Numbered from the stretch's first letter, positions 36,297 to 47,837 are shown. The stretch: DNA of 64,000 bases from an uncultured Acidobacteriia bacterium (GCA_903907865.1 CAIVPR010000126.1:62001-126000), one strand, 5' to 3'. The notes: a model not told the origin generated them from the letters alone. Made by a program: numbers and translations.

Positions 36297-38030
36297 CTAT
36301 TTGCGCGCGATGGTTCCGGCAGTCTTGGGCCCGGCTGTTTTGGAGGGGGCCTTGGCAGCGGTGGTCGCCGTCTTGGAATTGGGTGTTTTCGAGGCAGTTG
36401 TGGCGGATTTGACTGGTGCCTTCGAAGTGCTGGCGGACCTGCTACCGGACGACCGGCGAGCGACCAACGTCTTGGACGCACTCGCACCCGGCTTTCCCTT
36501 GACCGGTGCCTTCCTGGCTATGATGACCGGTTCCTTGTACGCGCCCGGTATCACAATCTTGGTTCCGACGGCGGGTTCCGCGCCTTCGATGCTATTCGCC
36601 ACACTGATCGCCTTGGGAGGCGCATTGAACCGTTTCGCGATTAGCGCCAGCGTCTCGCCCGACTCGACAGTGTGGAGCCTTGCCGACGCCAGAGCGGTTG
36701 CCGGGAGCGCGTCCAAGTTCGCGGCCACCTGCGGGCCTAGTCCCTTGGGAACGCGGACGTCGAAATCCGCCGGAGCGGTGTTACGCAACAGCGCCGGGTT
36801 CAATTGTTGCAATTCCGGGACGGAAACATCCGTCAGGTCGCTCAGCAAGGCCAGATTTATCGGCGCGACCGTGTGGATCGTGTCGTATTCGATGACAGCC
36901 TCGGGGTGGATCTGCAATCCGTATTCCGACGCATTCTTCGACATAATGGTCATCGCGAGGATGATCGGCACGTAGTTGGTGGTCTCGGCAGGCAACGCGC
37001 CGCGTGAGCGCAGCTCCCAGTAGTCTGCGTAACCGGTGCGTTCAACCGCCTTCTCCACGGTTCCGGGCCCGCAGTTGTAGGCCGCGATTGCCAAGTACCA
37101 GTCGTGGAACTCGTTGTAGAGGTCGTGCAGGTGGTGCGCGGCGGCTCGGGTAGCTTTTTCGGGGTCGAAGCGGAGGTCGGAGGTCGGGGTTTGCGTCAGC
37201 CCGTATTCGTTGCCGCGGAACTTGACGAACTGCCACATTCCTTGGGCGGCAGCGCGGCTGACCGCGCGGGGCATGAAACCCGATTCTGCCTGGGCCAAGT
37301 GGATCAACTCCTGCGGCACGCCCTCTTCGGCCAAGATCTTCGAGATCATCGGCTGGTACTTGGCGGCGCGGGACAGTCCGAATTCAATCGTCTTGCGACC
37401 GCGTCCGTTGAAGTAGTTGACATAGCCAAGCACGACGTCGTTCATCACCAAGGGTAGTGCCGAGGAGGTATTCTTCAACTCGGTCTGGACCTTTTCCTTG
37501 ATGCGTGGATCGACCGGAAAGGTCATTTGGACGATGTCTTCGAGGGGTGCTTTGTCGAACTGAGGGGTGGATTGATCTGCTGCGCCGCCCAAACCGTCCA
37601 AGTCGCAACGGTGAATGGCGTCAACCATGTCGTCCAAGCGGCATTCGAACAGTGCACGGTCGGTCGGGTTGTCGGAACCCCGGAGCATTGCGTCGATTGC
37701 GGCGTCGAACTCGGACCGGGCGCGGTCGAAATCACCCTCGGAGTAGGCTTTGCGACCGGCACGGAAACGGTCCTCCGCCCGGTCTACCAAAAGGTCGGAC
37801 GCGTTGGGCTTGAAGGTACCCGACTTCGCGTCGTGCGCATTTTTGGCCAACTGGTTGAGGTACGAGAGTTTTTCGGTCTCGGAGATGCTGGGGCGGGATG
37901 CCGGAGCGGAGACTCGCGTGGCTGCGGGGGTGAGGAAGGAAGCGGAGAGGCCGGACTGTTGAGCGCCCAACGGCAAGGCGGAGACAATGCCGCAAAATGC
38001 CAGAAGCGCCGGTTTCAATCTCCAAGCCAT
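36297..38030 (-). CDS. MltD-like membrane-bound lytic transglycosylase with LysM
   Basis: 577 residues. N-terminal signal (ALLAFCGIVSALPLGAQ), a helical region rich in Asp/Arg (about 50-190), SLT domain at about 220-370 with catalytic Glu249 in AQAESGF, AQGMWQFV and AYNCGPG motifs, and a LysM repeat at about 455-500 (HTVESGETLALIAKRFNAP). The last 75 residues are a low-complexity Lys/Ala/Thr/Ser tail that may bind wall or nucleic acid. Cleaves peptidoglycan glycan strands non-hydrolytically, leaving 1,6-anhydroMurNAc. Upstream neighbour is the EF-G-like gene, 236 bp away. Confidence 0.9.
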   Translation of the reverse strand: MAWRLKPALLAFCGIVSALPLGAQQSGLSASFLTPAATRVSAPASRPSISETEKLSYLNQLAKNAHDAKSGTFKPNASDLLVDRAEDRFRAGRKAYSEGDFDRARSEFDAAIDAMLRGSDNPTDRALFECRLDDMVDAIHRCDLDGLGGAADQSTPQFDKAPLEDIVQMTFPVDPRIKEKVQTELKNTSSALPLVMNDVVLGYVNYFNGRGRKTIEFGLSRAAKYQPMISKILAEEGVPQELIHLAQAESGFMPRAVSRAAAQGMWQFVKFRGNEYGLTQTPTSDLRFDPEKATRAAAHHLHDLYNEFHDWYLAIAAYNCGPGTVEKAVERTGYADYWELRSRGALPAETTNYVPIILAMTIMSKNASEYGLQIHPEAVIEYDTIHTVAPINLALLSDLTDVSVPELQQLNPALLRNTAPADFDVRVPKGLGPQVAANLDALPATALASARLHTVESGETLALIAKRFNAPPKAISVANSIEGAEPAVGTKIVIPGAYKEPVIIARKAPVKGKPGASASKTLVARRSSGSRSASTSKAPVKSATTASKTPNSKTATTAAKAPSKTAGPKTAGTIARK

Positions 38031-38165
38031 CCATTTTCCTCGATCAGTGGATTTTGCACGAGTGGAACCGGTAAGCGTTCGTGCATCCCCAAGACTAACC
38101 CAATCGTAACGACCGCGTCAAGCTTATGGCTCGATAAAGTGGGTCAAACCGACACGGTCCGGGTC

Positions 38166-38185
38166 GTCCCGCCCCAAAACGGGAC
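38166..38185. repeat. Short inverted repeat in the intergenic region
   Basis: GTCCCG at 38166-38171 and CGGGAC at 38180-38185 with an 8-base loop. It lies in the 236-bp gap between the EF-G-like gene and the transglycosylase start, about 135 bp upstream of the latter. It could be a regulatory hairpin. Role unknown. Confidence 0.35.
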
Positions 38186-38211
38186 AGCCTAACGTTTTTC
38201 TGGAGTTTTGC

Positions 38212-38254
38212 CGATGGAAGGTTCAGGTCAATGCGCCGCCAGAACCTTCCATCG
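38212..38254. repeat. Perfect 13-bp inverted repeat after the EF-G-like gene
   Basis: CGATGGAAGGTTC (38212-38224) and its exact complement (38242-38254) with a 17-base loop, 12 bp beyond the stop codon of the EF-G-like gene. No T-run follows on either strand, so it does not look like a standard intrinsic terminator. It may protect the mRNA end or be a binding site. Confidence 0.65.
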
Positions 38255-38266
38255 ATAGGACAACGC

Positions 38267-40366
38267 CTACTCGTCGTCAGTCTCCTCCTCTCCTGTCCGT
38301 GCGGCCTTGGCTGCGGCGATGATCTTGTCGGCCTGCGGCCCCGGAACATAGTCGTAGTGGTCGAACTCCATCGAGAACGAGGCCCTACCCTGCGTCATAG
38401 AGGTGAGATCGCTCTGGTAGGTCAGCATCTCCGACATCGGCACCTGCGCTTTGAGGACCTGCGTGGCCCCCTGCGTATCCATGCCGGAAATCCGGCCCCG
38501 CCGGGTGTTGAGGTCGCCCATCAGGTCGCCCGCGAACTCCACAGGTGCATGGATCTCGACATTCATCACCGGCTCCAGCAAAGCCGGTTTCGCCGTCGCC
38601 ATCGCGGCCCGGAAGGCTTTGCGCGCCGCCAGCTTGAACGCCAGTTCGGACGAATCGACATCGTGGTACGACCCGTCGTAAACCGTGACCTTGAAATCAA
38701 CCATCGGGTGACCCGCAAGATACCCCCGCTCGGCTGTTTCAATGATGCCCTTCTCAATCGCCGGAATGAAGTTCTTCGGAATCGACCCGCCGAACGTGGC
38801 GTTGGCGAACTCGAACTTCGCGCCTCGCGGCAGCGGCTCCATCTTGATCCAACAATCGCCAAACTGCCCGTGTCCGCCCGTCTGTTTCTTGTGCCGCCCT
38901 TGGACGTCCGCAAAGCCACGGATGGTCTCGCGGTAGGGAATCTTGGGGGCCTTCAGCGTCACATCCACGCCGTAGCGTTTCTTGAGTCGGCTGACCGCGA
39001 TTTCCACGTGCTGCTGACCGGCACCGGCAACCAAGAACTCCTTGGTCTGGGGATCGCGGAAGAAGCGCAGGGCCAAGTCCTCTTCGAGGAGCTTGTGGAG
39101 CGCGTTCCCCATTTTGTCCTCGTCGCCGCGGCTCTTGGCCTCGACTGCGAACGCGATCGACGGCTCCGGGACGTGGATCTTCGAGAATTCCACAGGCGAC
39201 GACTTGTCCGCCAAGGTATGCCCGGTCAGCGTATCCTTCAGCTTCGCCACCGCCCCGATGTCGCCCGCATGCAGTTCGGTGACCGGAAGCAGGGTCTTGC
39301 CCAAGGGCGCGCCAATGTGGGCGAGCCGCTCCTCGGTGCCTTTGCCGGAAATGAACAGGTGGGCGTCATTCTTGACTGTGCCCGAGAGCACCTTGAAGAA
39401 GGTGATTCGGCCCGCGAAGGGGTCCGCCGTGGTCTTGAAGACGAAGGCCGATGCCGGCTGGGCGTCCGTGTGCCTCCGCTCGATTTCCTTGCCGTTGAGC
39501 TGGACCTTGTGTGCAGGGCGATCAGCCGGGGACGGAAACGCCTCGACGATCAGGTTGAGGAGCCAGTCCGACCCGATATCGTGCAGGCCGGAGAGGCAGA
39601 GCACGGGGAAGATCCTGACCTCGCGCATTTCCTCGTCCAAACCGCTGATGACGTGTTCCTGGGGCAGCGTGCCATCGTTGAAGAACTCCTCCATCAACTC
39701 GTCCTTGCCCGCCGCGACGGCTTCGACGAGTTTCTCGTGCCCTTCACGTGCGGCATCGGCGTATTCAGCGGGGATCGGGATCTCGGCACCCTTGCCGTCG
39801 CCGTCCGACGTGTAGACGAACGCCTTCATCCGGATGAGGTCGATCACGCCCCGGAAATCCTTCTGTTCGCCGAGCGGCAGCTGGATCGGCACAACGTCCG
39901 TTCCGAATCGCTCGCGGATCGAATCCATGGTGCGGTCGAAGCTGGCGCGGTCGCGATCCAGCTTGTTGATGACGATGCAGCGGGGCAGGTTGTATTCCGC
40001 CGCCGTCTGCCACATCTTCTCCGTGCCGGACTCGACGCCAGCCACAGCATCCACGACAACAATGGCGGAATCGGCGGCAATCAGCGCCGTGCGCGCGTCG
40101 TTGACGAACATGTTGAAGCCCGGGGTGTCGAGCAGGTTGATCTTAGTTTTCTGCCACTCGGCTGCGGCGACGGCCGTGGAGATCGTCAACTTCCGGTTGA
40201 TTTCCTCCTCGTCGAAGTCGGTGACGGTGTTGCCCTCGTCAACACGCGTGAGGCGGCTGGTCGCTCCAGCCGCATAAAGGAGCCCGGCCACCACCGAGGT
40301 CTTGCCGCAGTGGCCGTGCCCTACAATGCCTACGTTTCTGATGTCCTTCGTCTCGTATGTCTTCAC
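38267..40366 (-). CDS. EF-G-like translational GTPase (non-canonical paralogue)
   Basis: 699 residues, full EF-G length. G1 loop is GHGHCGKTS (about 16-24) instead of the canonical AHIDAGKTT; G3 is DTPGFNMF and G4 is VINKLDRDRASF. Domains II-V follow, including the EF-G IV region (GHGQFGDCWIKMEPL and GGSIPKNFIPAIEKG) and domain V (GRISGMDTQGATQVLKAQVPMSEMLTYQ). An acidic C-terminal tail ends EEETDDE. The altered G1 and lack of rpsL/rpsG/tuf neighbours point to a second EF-G (EF-G II or FusA2 type), whose roles may include ribosome recycling or stress translation rather than bulk elongation. Confidence 0.92.
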   Translation of the reverse strand: MKTYETKDIRNVGIVGHGHCGKTSVVAGLLYAAGATSRLTRVDEGNTVTDFDEEEINRKLTISTAVAAAEWQKTKINLLDTPGFNMFVNDARTALIAADSAIVVVDAVAGVESGTEKMWQTAAEYNLPRCIVINKLDRDRASFDRTMDSIRERFGTDVVPIQLPLGEQKDFRGVIDLIRMKAFVYTSDGDGKGAEIPIPAEYADAAREGHEKLVEAVAAGKDELMEEFFNDGTLPQEHVISGLDEEMREVRIFPVLCLSGLHDIGSDWLLNLIVEAFPSPADRPAHKVQLNGKEIERRHTDAQPASAFVFKTTADPFAGRITFFKVLSGTVKNDAHLFISGKGTEERLAHIGAPLGKTLLPVTELHAGDIGAVAKLKDTLTGHTLADKSSPVEFSKIHVPEPSIAFAVEAKSRGDEDKMGNALHKLLEEDLALRFFRDPQTKEFLVAGAGQQHVEIAVSRLKKRYGVDVTLKAPKIPYRETIRGFADVQGRHKKQTGGHGQFGDCWIKMEPLPRGAKFEFANATFGGSIPKNFIPAIEKGIIETAERGYLAGHPMVDFKVTVYDGSYHDVDSSELAFKLAARKAFRAAMATAKPALLEPVMNVEIHAPVEFAGDLMGDLNTRRGRISGMDTQGATQVLKAQVPMSEMLTYQSDLTSMTQGRASFSMEFDHYDYVPGPQADKIIAAAKAARTGEEETDDE

Positions 40367-40480
40367 GGAAACCTCCGTTTACGCCAGGATCGTATCACAG
40401 TTGTAACGGAGGTGGCGTAGTGCGAATGGCCCGATTTGGATCTCGTCCGAGACGGGATTGTACGATTAAGTAAGCCCCAC

Positions 40481-41182
40481 ATGAGTCCAGCAGCCATCAC
40501 AGGCGGGTCCGGCGGGACGCTCCGATTCTTTGAATCGACGATCTTCAAGAAGGCTGTAATGGCCTCTACCGGAGCCATCCTTTTCGGTTTTGTCACCGCG
40601 CACCTCCTCGGCAACCTCCAGATCTTCGTCGGCCAAGACCGGCTGAACGAGTACGCAGCAATGCTGAAAAGCAACGCCGAGATTCTCTGGGGAGCCCGCA
40701 GCATCCTCCTTTTCTGCGTCGTCGCGCACATTGTCAGCACTATCCAGCTACTCCGGGTGAATCGGCAGGCCCGCCCGGTGGCCTACGCGAAGAAGAATAA
40801 CTCCCACTCGACCTTGGCCTCCCGCACTATGTACTACAGCGGCCCGACGATCGCGGCGTTCGTGGTCTACCACTTGCTGCACTTCACCACAGGCACATTG
40901 CATCCCGAGTTTTCGCAGGCGGACGTTTACTCGAACATCATCTTGGGATTCCAGCGCTGGCCTGTGGCAATCGCCTACATCGTGGCGGTAGGACTGCTAT
41001 GCATGCACTTGAGCCACGGTGTTTCCAGCATGTTCCAATCCCTCGGTTTCTCGCACCCGCAGCACACACCGCGCATCAGACGGTTTGCAAGGACGGTTGG
41101 AATCCTCTACTTCGCCGGGTTTGCCTCGATTCCGGTGGCGGTCATAACCGGCATCCTTCGCGCCCCGATTGTTCATCTCTAG
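40481..41182 (+). CDS. sdhC: Succinate dehydrogenase/fumarate reductase cytochrome b subunit (B-type)
   Basis: 233 residues from ATG 40481; an in-frame TTG 45 bp upstream adds only non-conserved residues. Five membrane helices with conserved His near the membrane faces: [59 protein letters not shown]. The single-subunit, di-haem SdhC of type B (Bacillus, Bacteroidota, Acidobacteriota) is recognised by these His positions and the F-E-S-T-I-F-K-K start. It anchors the SdhAB dimer and passes electrons to menaquinone. First gene of an sdhC-A-B operon; the sdhA ATG lies 7 bp after its stop. Confidence 0.93.
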   Translation: MSPAAITGGSGGTLRFFESTIFKKAVMASTGAILFGFVTAHLLGNLQIFVGQDRLNEYAAMLKSNAEILWGARSILLFCVVAHIVSTIQLLRVNRQARPVAYAKKNNSHSTLASRTMYYSGPTIAAFVVYHLLHFTTGTLHPEFSQADVYSNIILGFQRWPVAIAYIVAVGLLCMHLSHGVSSMFQSLGFSHPQHTPRIRRFARTVGILYFAGFASIPVAVITGILRAPIVHL

Positions 41183-41189
41183 GACCCGC

Positions 41190-43105
<1,916 letters not shown>

Positions 43106-43109
<4 letters not shown>

Positions 43110-43876
43110 ATCTCACCCTGCACGTTTGGAGGCAGAAAAACACGGGCTCGGCGGGCCGCATGGAGCGGTACGACGCCACGGACGTAAACCCGGACATGTC
43201 GTTCCTGGAGATGCTGGACGTGGTCAACGAAGGGTTGATTTCGTCGGGCAAGGAACCCATCGCGTTCGAGCACGATTGCCGCGAAGGGATCTGCGGATCC
43301 TGCGGTTTCGTCATCAACGGCATCCCGCACGGCCCGCACAAGGGCACGACGGTCTGCCAGTTGCACATGCGGCACTTTAAGGACGGCGACGAACTCTTCT
43401 TGGAGCCGTGGCGCGCCAAGGCCTTCCCGGTCGTGAAGGACCTGGTTGTCGACCGTGGCGCGTTCGACCGCATCATCGCCTCGGGCGGCTACATCACGGC
43501 CCGCACAGGCAGCGCGCAGGATGGCAACAACATCCAAATCCCCAAAGGCGCGGCGGATTCGGCCATGGACGCGGCAGCCTGCATCGGTTGCGGTGCATGC
43601 GTGGCTGCCTGTCCGAACGCGGCGGCGGCGCTGTTCACTGGAGCGAAGATCTCGCATTTGGGATTGCTGCCACAGGGTCAGGCCGAACGTGATCGTCGCG
43701 CGCTGGGCATGGTGGCACAGGTGAACGCCGAGATGTTCGGTACCTGCACCAACGTAGGCGAGTGCGAGGCTGTATGTCCGAAGGGCATCAGCATCGAGGT
43801 GATCGCGCGGATGAACGCCGACTACCTGCGCGCCAGTTGGAAGGACCGCGGGGCGCGCAAGGAATCGGGCGAGTAA
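43106..43876 (+). CDS. sdhB: Succinate dehydrogenase iron-sulfur subunit
   Basis: 256 residues from GTG 43106, overlapping the sdhA stop; an upstream open frame lies inside sdhA and is not used. Plant-type [2Fe-2S] ligands [12 protein letters not shown]...VCQLHM in the N-terminal half, then [13 protein letters not shown] and [15 protein letters not shown] for the [4Fe-4S] and [3Fe-4S] clusters. It carries electrons from SdhA flavin to the cytochrome b subunit. The C-terminus is cytoplasmic ([16 protein letters not shown]). Last gene of the operon; it converges on the 414-residue membrane protein with 9 bp between. Confidence 0.96.
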
Positions 43877-43885
43877 TGGGGCTCC

Positions 43886-45130
43886 CTACTCCGGTGCTAT
43901 CACGAACTCGATCACCGCGCGGGTACCGTCGCTGGCAGCCATCGTGACCGTGTAGTGCCGGCCCGCGCCGAGCGACTCTGTCACGGGAAACTTGAACCCG
44001 ATTGCTCCAATCGAATCGGAGATAGTTTTTCGCTCCTCGCGGATGGGATTGCCATCGCTTGCCCATGACAGGGTGACTGATTGGTTGCGTGTCGGGGGCA
44101 AGTTCGCGTAACGAACGAAGGCGCTGATGTCATCGCGTCCGATTACCGAGTTGCGGGTTTTGACCGTCTGTCCATTGATAATGCTGGTGTGGAGCACCTC
44201 CACGCGGAGGTCGATCCAAGGCTCATTCAGTCCCTTGGGGGCGGCAACGGCTGCCGGGGCCACGAGTGTGACCGGATTGGGCACCAGTGGTGATCGTGGC
44301 TCGGACGCAGCAATGTACGGGGTTGCAGGCCGCTTGGCATTTGCGCGATTGTTGGCTTGCGCAGCCTTCATTGGCCTGACACGGAAGGCTGGCCGCGTGC
44401 GTTCCACGGCGTCGCTCGGCGCAACGGTCGCCGACGATTGACGGGGAGACACCTCGACAGTCAGAACCTTCTCGATCCGGTCGCTCTCGTTTTGGGCAAT
44501 CAGCGTGTAGTTCGTTGTCTCCATTGGAGAGACTTCTGCTTCACCGATCGGCTGCAAGCCCTCTCCGCCCGGAACGATCTTGACCGTCGTGGCTCCCGTG
44601 ACACCCCACGACAGAGTGACCAAGTCGCCGGGCTTGGCTAAAGCCGGAACGGCATCAAAAAACCTGACCTTCAATGCCTGCACGGATTCCTGCGCGGGAT
44701 CGGGCTCAGAAAAGAAATACGCTGCGAACGCGCCGAAGACTAGAAGGCTGACCGCGGTCAAGATCATGGATCCCGAGCCCCACACACGACCGGGCATCAC
44801 GACTGGGGAAAGGGGAAGAATCGAATGGGAAGTGTGTGGCGGGACGGGCTCGGGGGGGGCGGGCAAGGCTTCCGATGGGGTGGCATATGTCGTTCTAGGC
44901 GTACGCGTTTTCTCAATGATGATGATAGATGGACTTTCCGTCCCGTCCGCAGGGGCCGGACCGGGGGCCAAGGAAGGTTGGCGGTTGTCCTGGGCCATCT
45001 CCTTCGGGTAGAGCACTGCGAAGCGCTGCCCGGTGGAATCCTCTTCTTCCCAAGTTTCGACTTCCTCGTTCTCCCTGAGCTTCCGAATGCGTCGGTAAGT
45101 CTCACTCCGACCTCGCGTTGGACCTCTCAT
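43886..45130 (-). CDS. TM-anchored protein with Ig-like and C-terminal beta domains
   Basis: 414 residues. Arg/Glu-rich cytoplasmic N-terminus (1-50), Pro-rich linker (55-110), one membrane helix at about 121-142 (MILTAVSLLVFGAFAAYFF), then an Ig-like sandwich at about 155-225 (VRFFDAVPALAKPGDLVTLSW, GATTVKIVPGGEG) and a C-terminal beta domain at about 300-414 ending LGAGRHYTVTM...AVIEFVIAPE. Both extracytoplasmic domains recur in the neighbour at 45159-46019, so the two are paralogues with different anchors. It is the last gene of the TIR/nSTAND block. No family name recognised; probably a periplasm-facing inner-membrane component. Confidence 0.75.
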   Translation of the reverse strand: MRGPTRGRSETYRRIRKLRENEEVETWEEEDSTGQRFAVLYPKEMAQDNRQPSLAPGPAPADGTESPSIIIIEKTRTPRTTYATPSEALPAPPEPVPPHTSHSILPLSPVVMPGRVWGSGSMILTAVSLLVFGAFAAYFFSEPDPAQESVQALKVRFFDAVPALAKPGDLVTLSWGVTGATTVKIVPGGEGLQPIGEAEVSPMETTNYTLIAQNESDRIEKVLTVEVSPRQSSATVAPSDAVERTRPAFRVRPMKAAQANNRANAKRPATPYIAASEPRSPLVPNPVTLVAPAAVAAPKGLNEPWIDLRVEVLHTSIINGQTVKTRNSVIGRDDISAFVRYANLPPTRNQSVTLSWASDGNPIREERKTISDSIGAIGFKFPVTESLGAGRHYTVTMAASDGTRAVIEFVIAPE

Positions 45131-45158
45131 GAATAGCTCTCAAATTGCGCCGCCCCGG

Positions 45159-46019
45159 TCATGGCTGGGGCACGATATCGAATTCCACCTTCTTTGCTTC
45201 CCCGTTCACGGTGGCTTCGATCCCGTAATGTCGCCCTGTGCCCAGCATCTCGGCACCAGGTAATTGGAAGTAGAGGTTCCCGGTACCCGCCGGGATCTTC
45301 TGGGCGAACCTGCCCATGTCATGGCCGTTGCTCCGCCACTGGACCAGCACGTCCCCGCCGCCGGAACTTGGCATATTGGAGTAGGCAACTGATACGCGAA
45401 TCGCATCGGGCCCGAGAATCTCAACGAGCGTCGGTATCTTGGCACCCTCGGTAACGTTGTTGTGGAGGGCCTCGAAACGCACCTCCGTGGAAGGAATCGC
45501 GGGACGCGGCTCGACCGGGGCAGGAAGCAGGGAGTCGCTAGGACCCGTGACGGCACCCCGTGATGGGCCGGGCTTTGCGGAACTAACGCCGCTCCCGCCC
45601 GGCTTCGATGGCACCGTTCCACGGGAACCCGACGCCTCTGCAGGTCGGTCCGTTTCGACCAGTGTCTCCGGAAACGGCTGGGTCTTCGAACTGGGTGCGA
45701 GGATGGACACATGGGCTGCCTGTTTGACCACATGGCCCTCGTTGTCGGACGCCGTAAGGAGATAGTCGCGCGTGGTCATTGGGAATACCCGCCATTCTCC
45801 CGAAGCGGAGAGGGTTTTGGAAACGGATTCGATCTCCACCGTGGTCGCGCCGGGGACCTCCCAGGACAGGAGAACTCCTTCGCCGGCATGCACTGCTTCT
45901 GGTTGGGGATCGAAGCGCTCCACCTTGAGTGCTGGCTTTTGCTTCGTTTCGTTGGTCGCACATCCCACCGGTAGCAGGGCGAGAAGGAGAACGGCGTACT
46001 CTGTGATTTGTCTTCGCAT
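45159..46019 (-). CDS. Lipoprotein with Ig-like and C-terminal beta domains
   Basis: 286 residues from ATG 46019; a start 54 bp upstream lacks a leader. Signal ends in a lipobox, LLPVGC, so Cys becomes lipidated. Mature part: Ig-like domain at about 30-95 (VERFDPQPEAVHAGEGVLLSW, GATTVEIESVSK), a Pro/Ser/Gly linker (105-165) and a C-terminal beta domain at about 175-286 (ALHNNVTEGAKIPTLVEI ... MLGTGRHYGIEATV). The same two domains occur in the TM-anchored downstream neighbour. It would sit in the periplasm, most likely on the outer membrane, because residue +2 is Ala. Function unknown. Confidence 0.72.
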   Translation of the reverse strand: MRRQITEYAVLLLALLPVGCATNETKQKPALKVERFDPQPEAVHAGEGVLLSWEVPGATTVEIESVSKTLSASGEWRVFPMTTRDYLLTASDNEGHVVKQAAHVSILAPSSKTQPFPETLVETDRPAEASGSRGTVPSKPGGSGVSSAKPGPSRGAVTGPSDSLLPAPVEPRPAIPSTEVRFEALHNNVTEGAKIPTLVEILGPDAIRVSVAYSNMPSSGGGDVLVQWRSNGHDMGRFAQKIPAGTGNLYFQLPGAEMLGTGRHYGIEATVNGEAKKVEFDIVPQP

Positions 46020-46076
46020 CGCTTCATTGCCTCGGCTCTTTGCAAACTTTGTTTCCCCGCGTCTCAGAGCCACAAG

Positions 46077-47837
46077 TCAGGGTATTTTCTTGAACACAGT
46101 GTCCGTTGCAAGTTGGACGTCCGAGTAGGCAGCGCAAGGCTTGAACTCCTTGACGGTGAGATCCCCATGCAAGTCTTGAGACAGGACCACCAGTCCGGGG
46201 TCACCGCCCTCCACCTTGAAGTATGCAGTGATGGACGGGCCCTTGCACATAGTTTTCAGTACTGCTGCGGTTGGTGTCCCCGGTGCATATACCTCTTGCG
46301 ACAACTTCCCCTGACCTTCCTTGGGATTCAAGTCCAATGTGATTGTTCGCATGAACACTCCGTCAGCCCCAGCCCCGGTAGGCGGGGATTTCCCGCTCAC
46401 CGCCCAGACCCCAGCAGTCACTTGGCAGGCGGTTGAACCCGCTTCCGGTGCCGCACTTGCGTCGCGGAACACCAATCCGCCGCTTGGTGTTTGAAAACCG
46501 AAGAAGTCTGAGCCTGCGGCAACGCGGTACTCGTGGTTAGCTACCGTTAGATCAACGGTGTTATTGGAGCTGTCAACCATGTTGATGCCAGTCAGTGTGC
46601 AAGAAACGGAAATGACAACAGATTGCACCTTATTCGCCAGTACTACGCCACGCGTACTGCCAGCGAACACCCTGAAGCCCAAACGGTAGTTCGCCCCGGT
46701 GCGCCAGACGTCAACATCCGCGATCCAGTCGCCGCCGGGGCAAGCCCCTCCGGTTTGGCTGACGCCGGCGGGATCGGAATAAACCGCCTTTGCTGGATTG
46801 CTTGGGTTTGCCTTGGGGATGGTCGGGACCGGGGTTACGCGGGGCGGTTCCGGGGGGAACCCGCCCGACATGCTTGCTCTAGGCATTGCCCATCGCGAAG
46901 CTGATCGGGTCATGCCGGGATCCGGGCGGTCTTTCAAGCCTCCGAGCGCCTTGTGCACTTCGTCGGCAGTCGTCGTCAGTGAAGTCGCGACTTTGCCTAG
47001 TTCCGACGAGGCTTTGTCTGCCTCCGCCCAAGTCTGTTGTCTTGCCTCTTCCTGCTTGGCCCGCGCCAGCGGAAAGTCGCTAACATCCAGGACCGCGCCG
47101 GACAGTTCCGAGCACGGGCCGTCCGAGAGCTTCGTGAAGGCTAGCTTTGCCCGGTAGCGCTGCAAGGCGTTCTCTGGAGTCTTGTCCTTCTCCAGCTTGT
47201 CCAGCTCCAACGCTAGGGCACCCTTTCCGGCCATGCAGCGCAGGCGCGACCGCTGCATGGAATAAATGAACCCATCTTCCGGCGTACTCAGCTGCGACGA
47301 AAGCGAGCCGCTCACTGATGCAACCAAAGAGCTTGCGTTACCCGCGCTCGTCGCGGTACTCCTAAGTTGTGCCTCCAAGTTCGCCAGACGCTTGAGAGCT
47401 TCGACGGGAATGCCCTCCATGGGTTTCTGGACTTCGATCAACTTGCCCGACAACCCGTTCAGGGACCCGCTGGCTGTCCTCAATGCATCCGCGTAGCCTA
47501 CGGTCAGAGCCTGGGCGGCATTGATCGCTTGACGTACTTCTCCCTCAAACCCGTTAAAGCCTTCGCATGCCTTTCGTAGACGGATCGCCAGTGTGTCAGA
47601 CACCTTCCCCTTGGCGAAAGCATCGCAGCGCTTCTTGATGGCTCGGCTCTGAACCTCGGACAAGCGGGTCACGTCATGAGCCAAGCTTTGCATGGAGTCC
47701 GCAAGATCCTTCGACAAGGATTGGACGTCCTGCAGCTTCAATAACAACGCCTCCAACTCTTGAAACATTTGCGTTTGGGCACCCGCGCTCATCACGCAGC
47801 CGGATGCCAGTAGCATGATGGCTCCCAGCCGTCTCAT
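46077..47837 (-). CDS. Exported coiled-coil protein with C-terminal beta region
   Basis: 586 residues from ATG 47837, whose ATG overlaps the upstream TGA (ATGA). Signal-like start MRRLGAIMLLASGCVMSAGAQ; LASGC could be a weak lipobox. Residues about 30-320 are heptad-rich helices (ELEALLLKLQDVQSLSKDL, VQKPMEGIPVEALKRLANLE, DEVHKALGG). A Pro-rich linker (about 330-355) leads to a beta-type region to residue 586 (VISVSCTLTGINMVDSSNN; VFMRTITLDLNPKEG). No family recognised. It is the longest of the exported coiled-coil proteins and may act as an elongated periplasmic arm. The gene belongs to the ATGA-linked series. Confidence 0.7.
   Translation of the reverse strand: MRRLGAIMLLASGCVMSAGAQTQMFQELEALLLKLQDVQSLSKDLADSMQSLAHDVTRLSEVQSRAIKKRCDAFAKGKVSDTLAIRLRKACEGFNGFEGEVRQAINAAQALTVGYADALRTASGSLNGLSGKLIEVQKPMEGIPVEALKRLANLEAQLRSTATSAGNASSLVASVSGSLSSQLSTPEDGFIYSMQRSRLRCMAGKGALALELDKLEKDKTPENALQRYRAKLAFTKLSDGPCSELSGAVLDVSDFPLARAKQEEARQQTWAEADKASSELGKVATSLTTTADEVHKALGGLKDRPDPGMTRSASRWAMPRASMSGGFPPEPPRVTPVPTIPKANPSNPAKAVYSDPAGVSQTGGACPGGDWIADVDVWRTGANYRLGFRVFAGSTRGVVLANKVQSVVISVSCTLTGINMVDSSNNTVDLTVANHEYRVAAGSDFFGFQTPSGGLVFRDASAAPEAGSTACQVTAGVWAVSGKSPPTGAGADGVFMRTITLDLNPKEGQGKLSQEVYAPGTPTAAVLKTMCKGPSITAYFKVEGGDPGLVVLSQDLHGDLTVKEFKPCAAYSDVQLATDTVFKKIP

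Noticed and set aside
36302-36530. Low-complexity Lys/Ala/Thr region at the end of the transglycosylase as a DNA repeat array
   Set aside because: It is protein-coding low complexity in frame with the gene, not a regular nucleotide repeat.
38231-40420. 729-codon plus-strand frame antisense to the EF-G-like gene
   Set aside because: Antisense shadow; the EF-G protein is full-length with all motifs.
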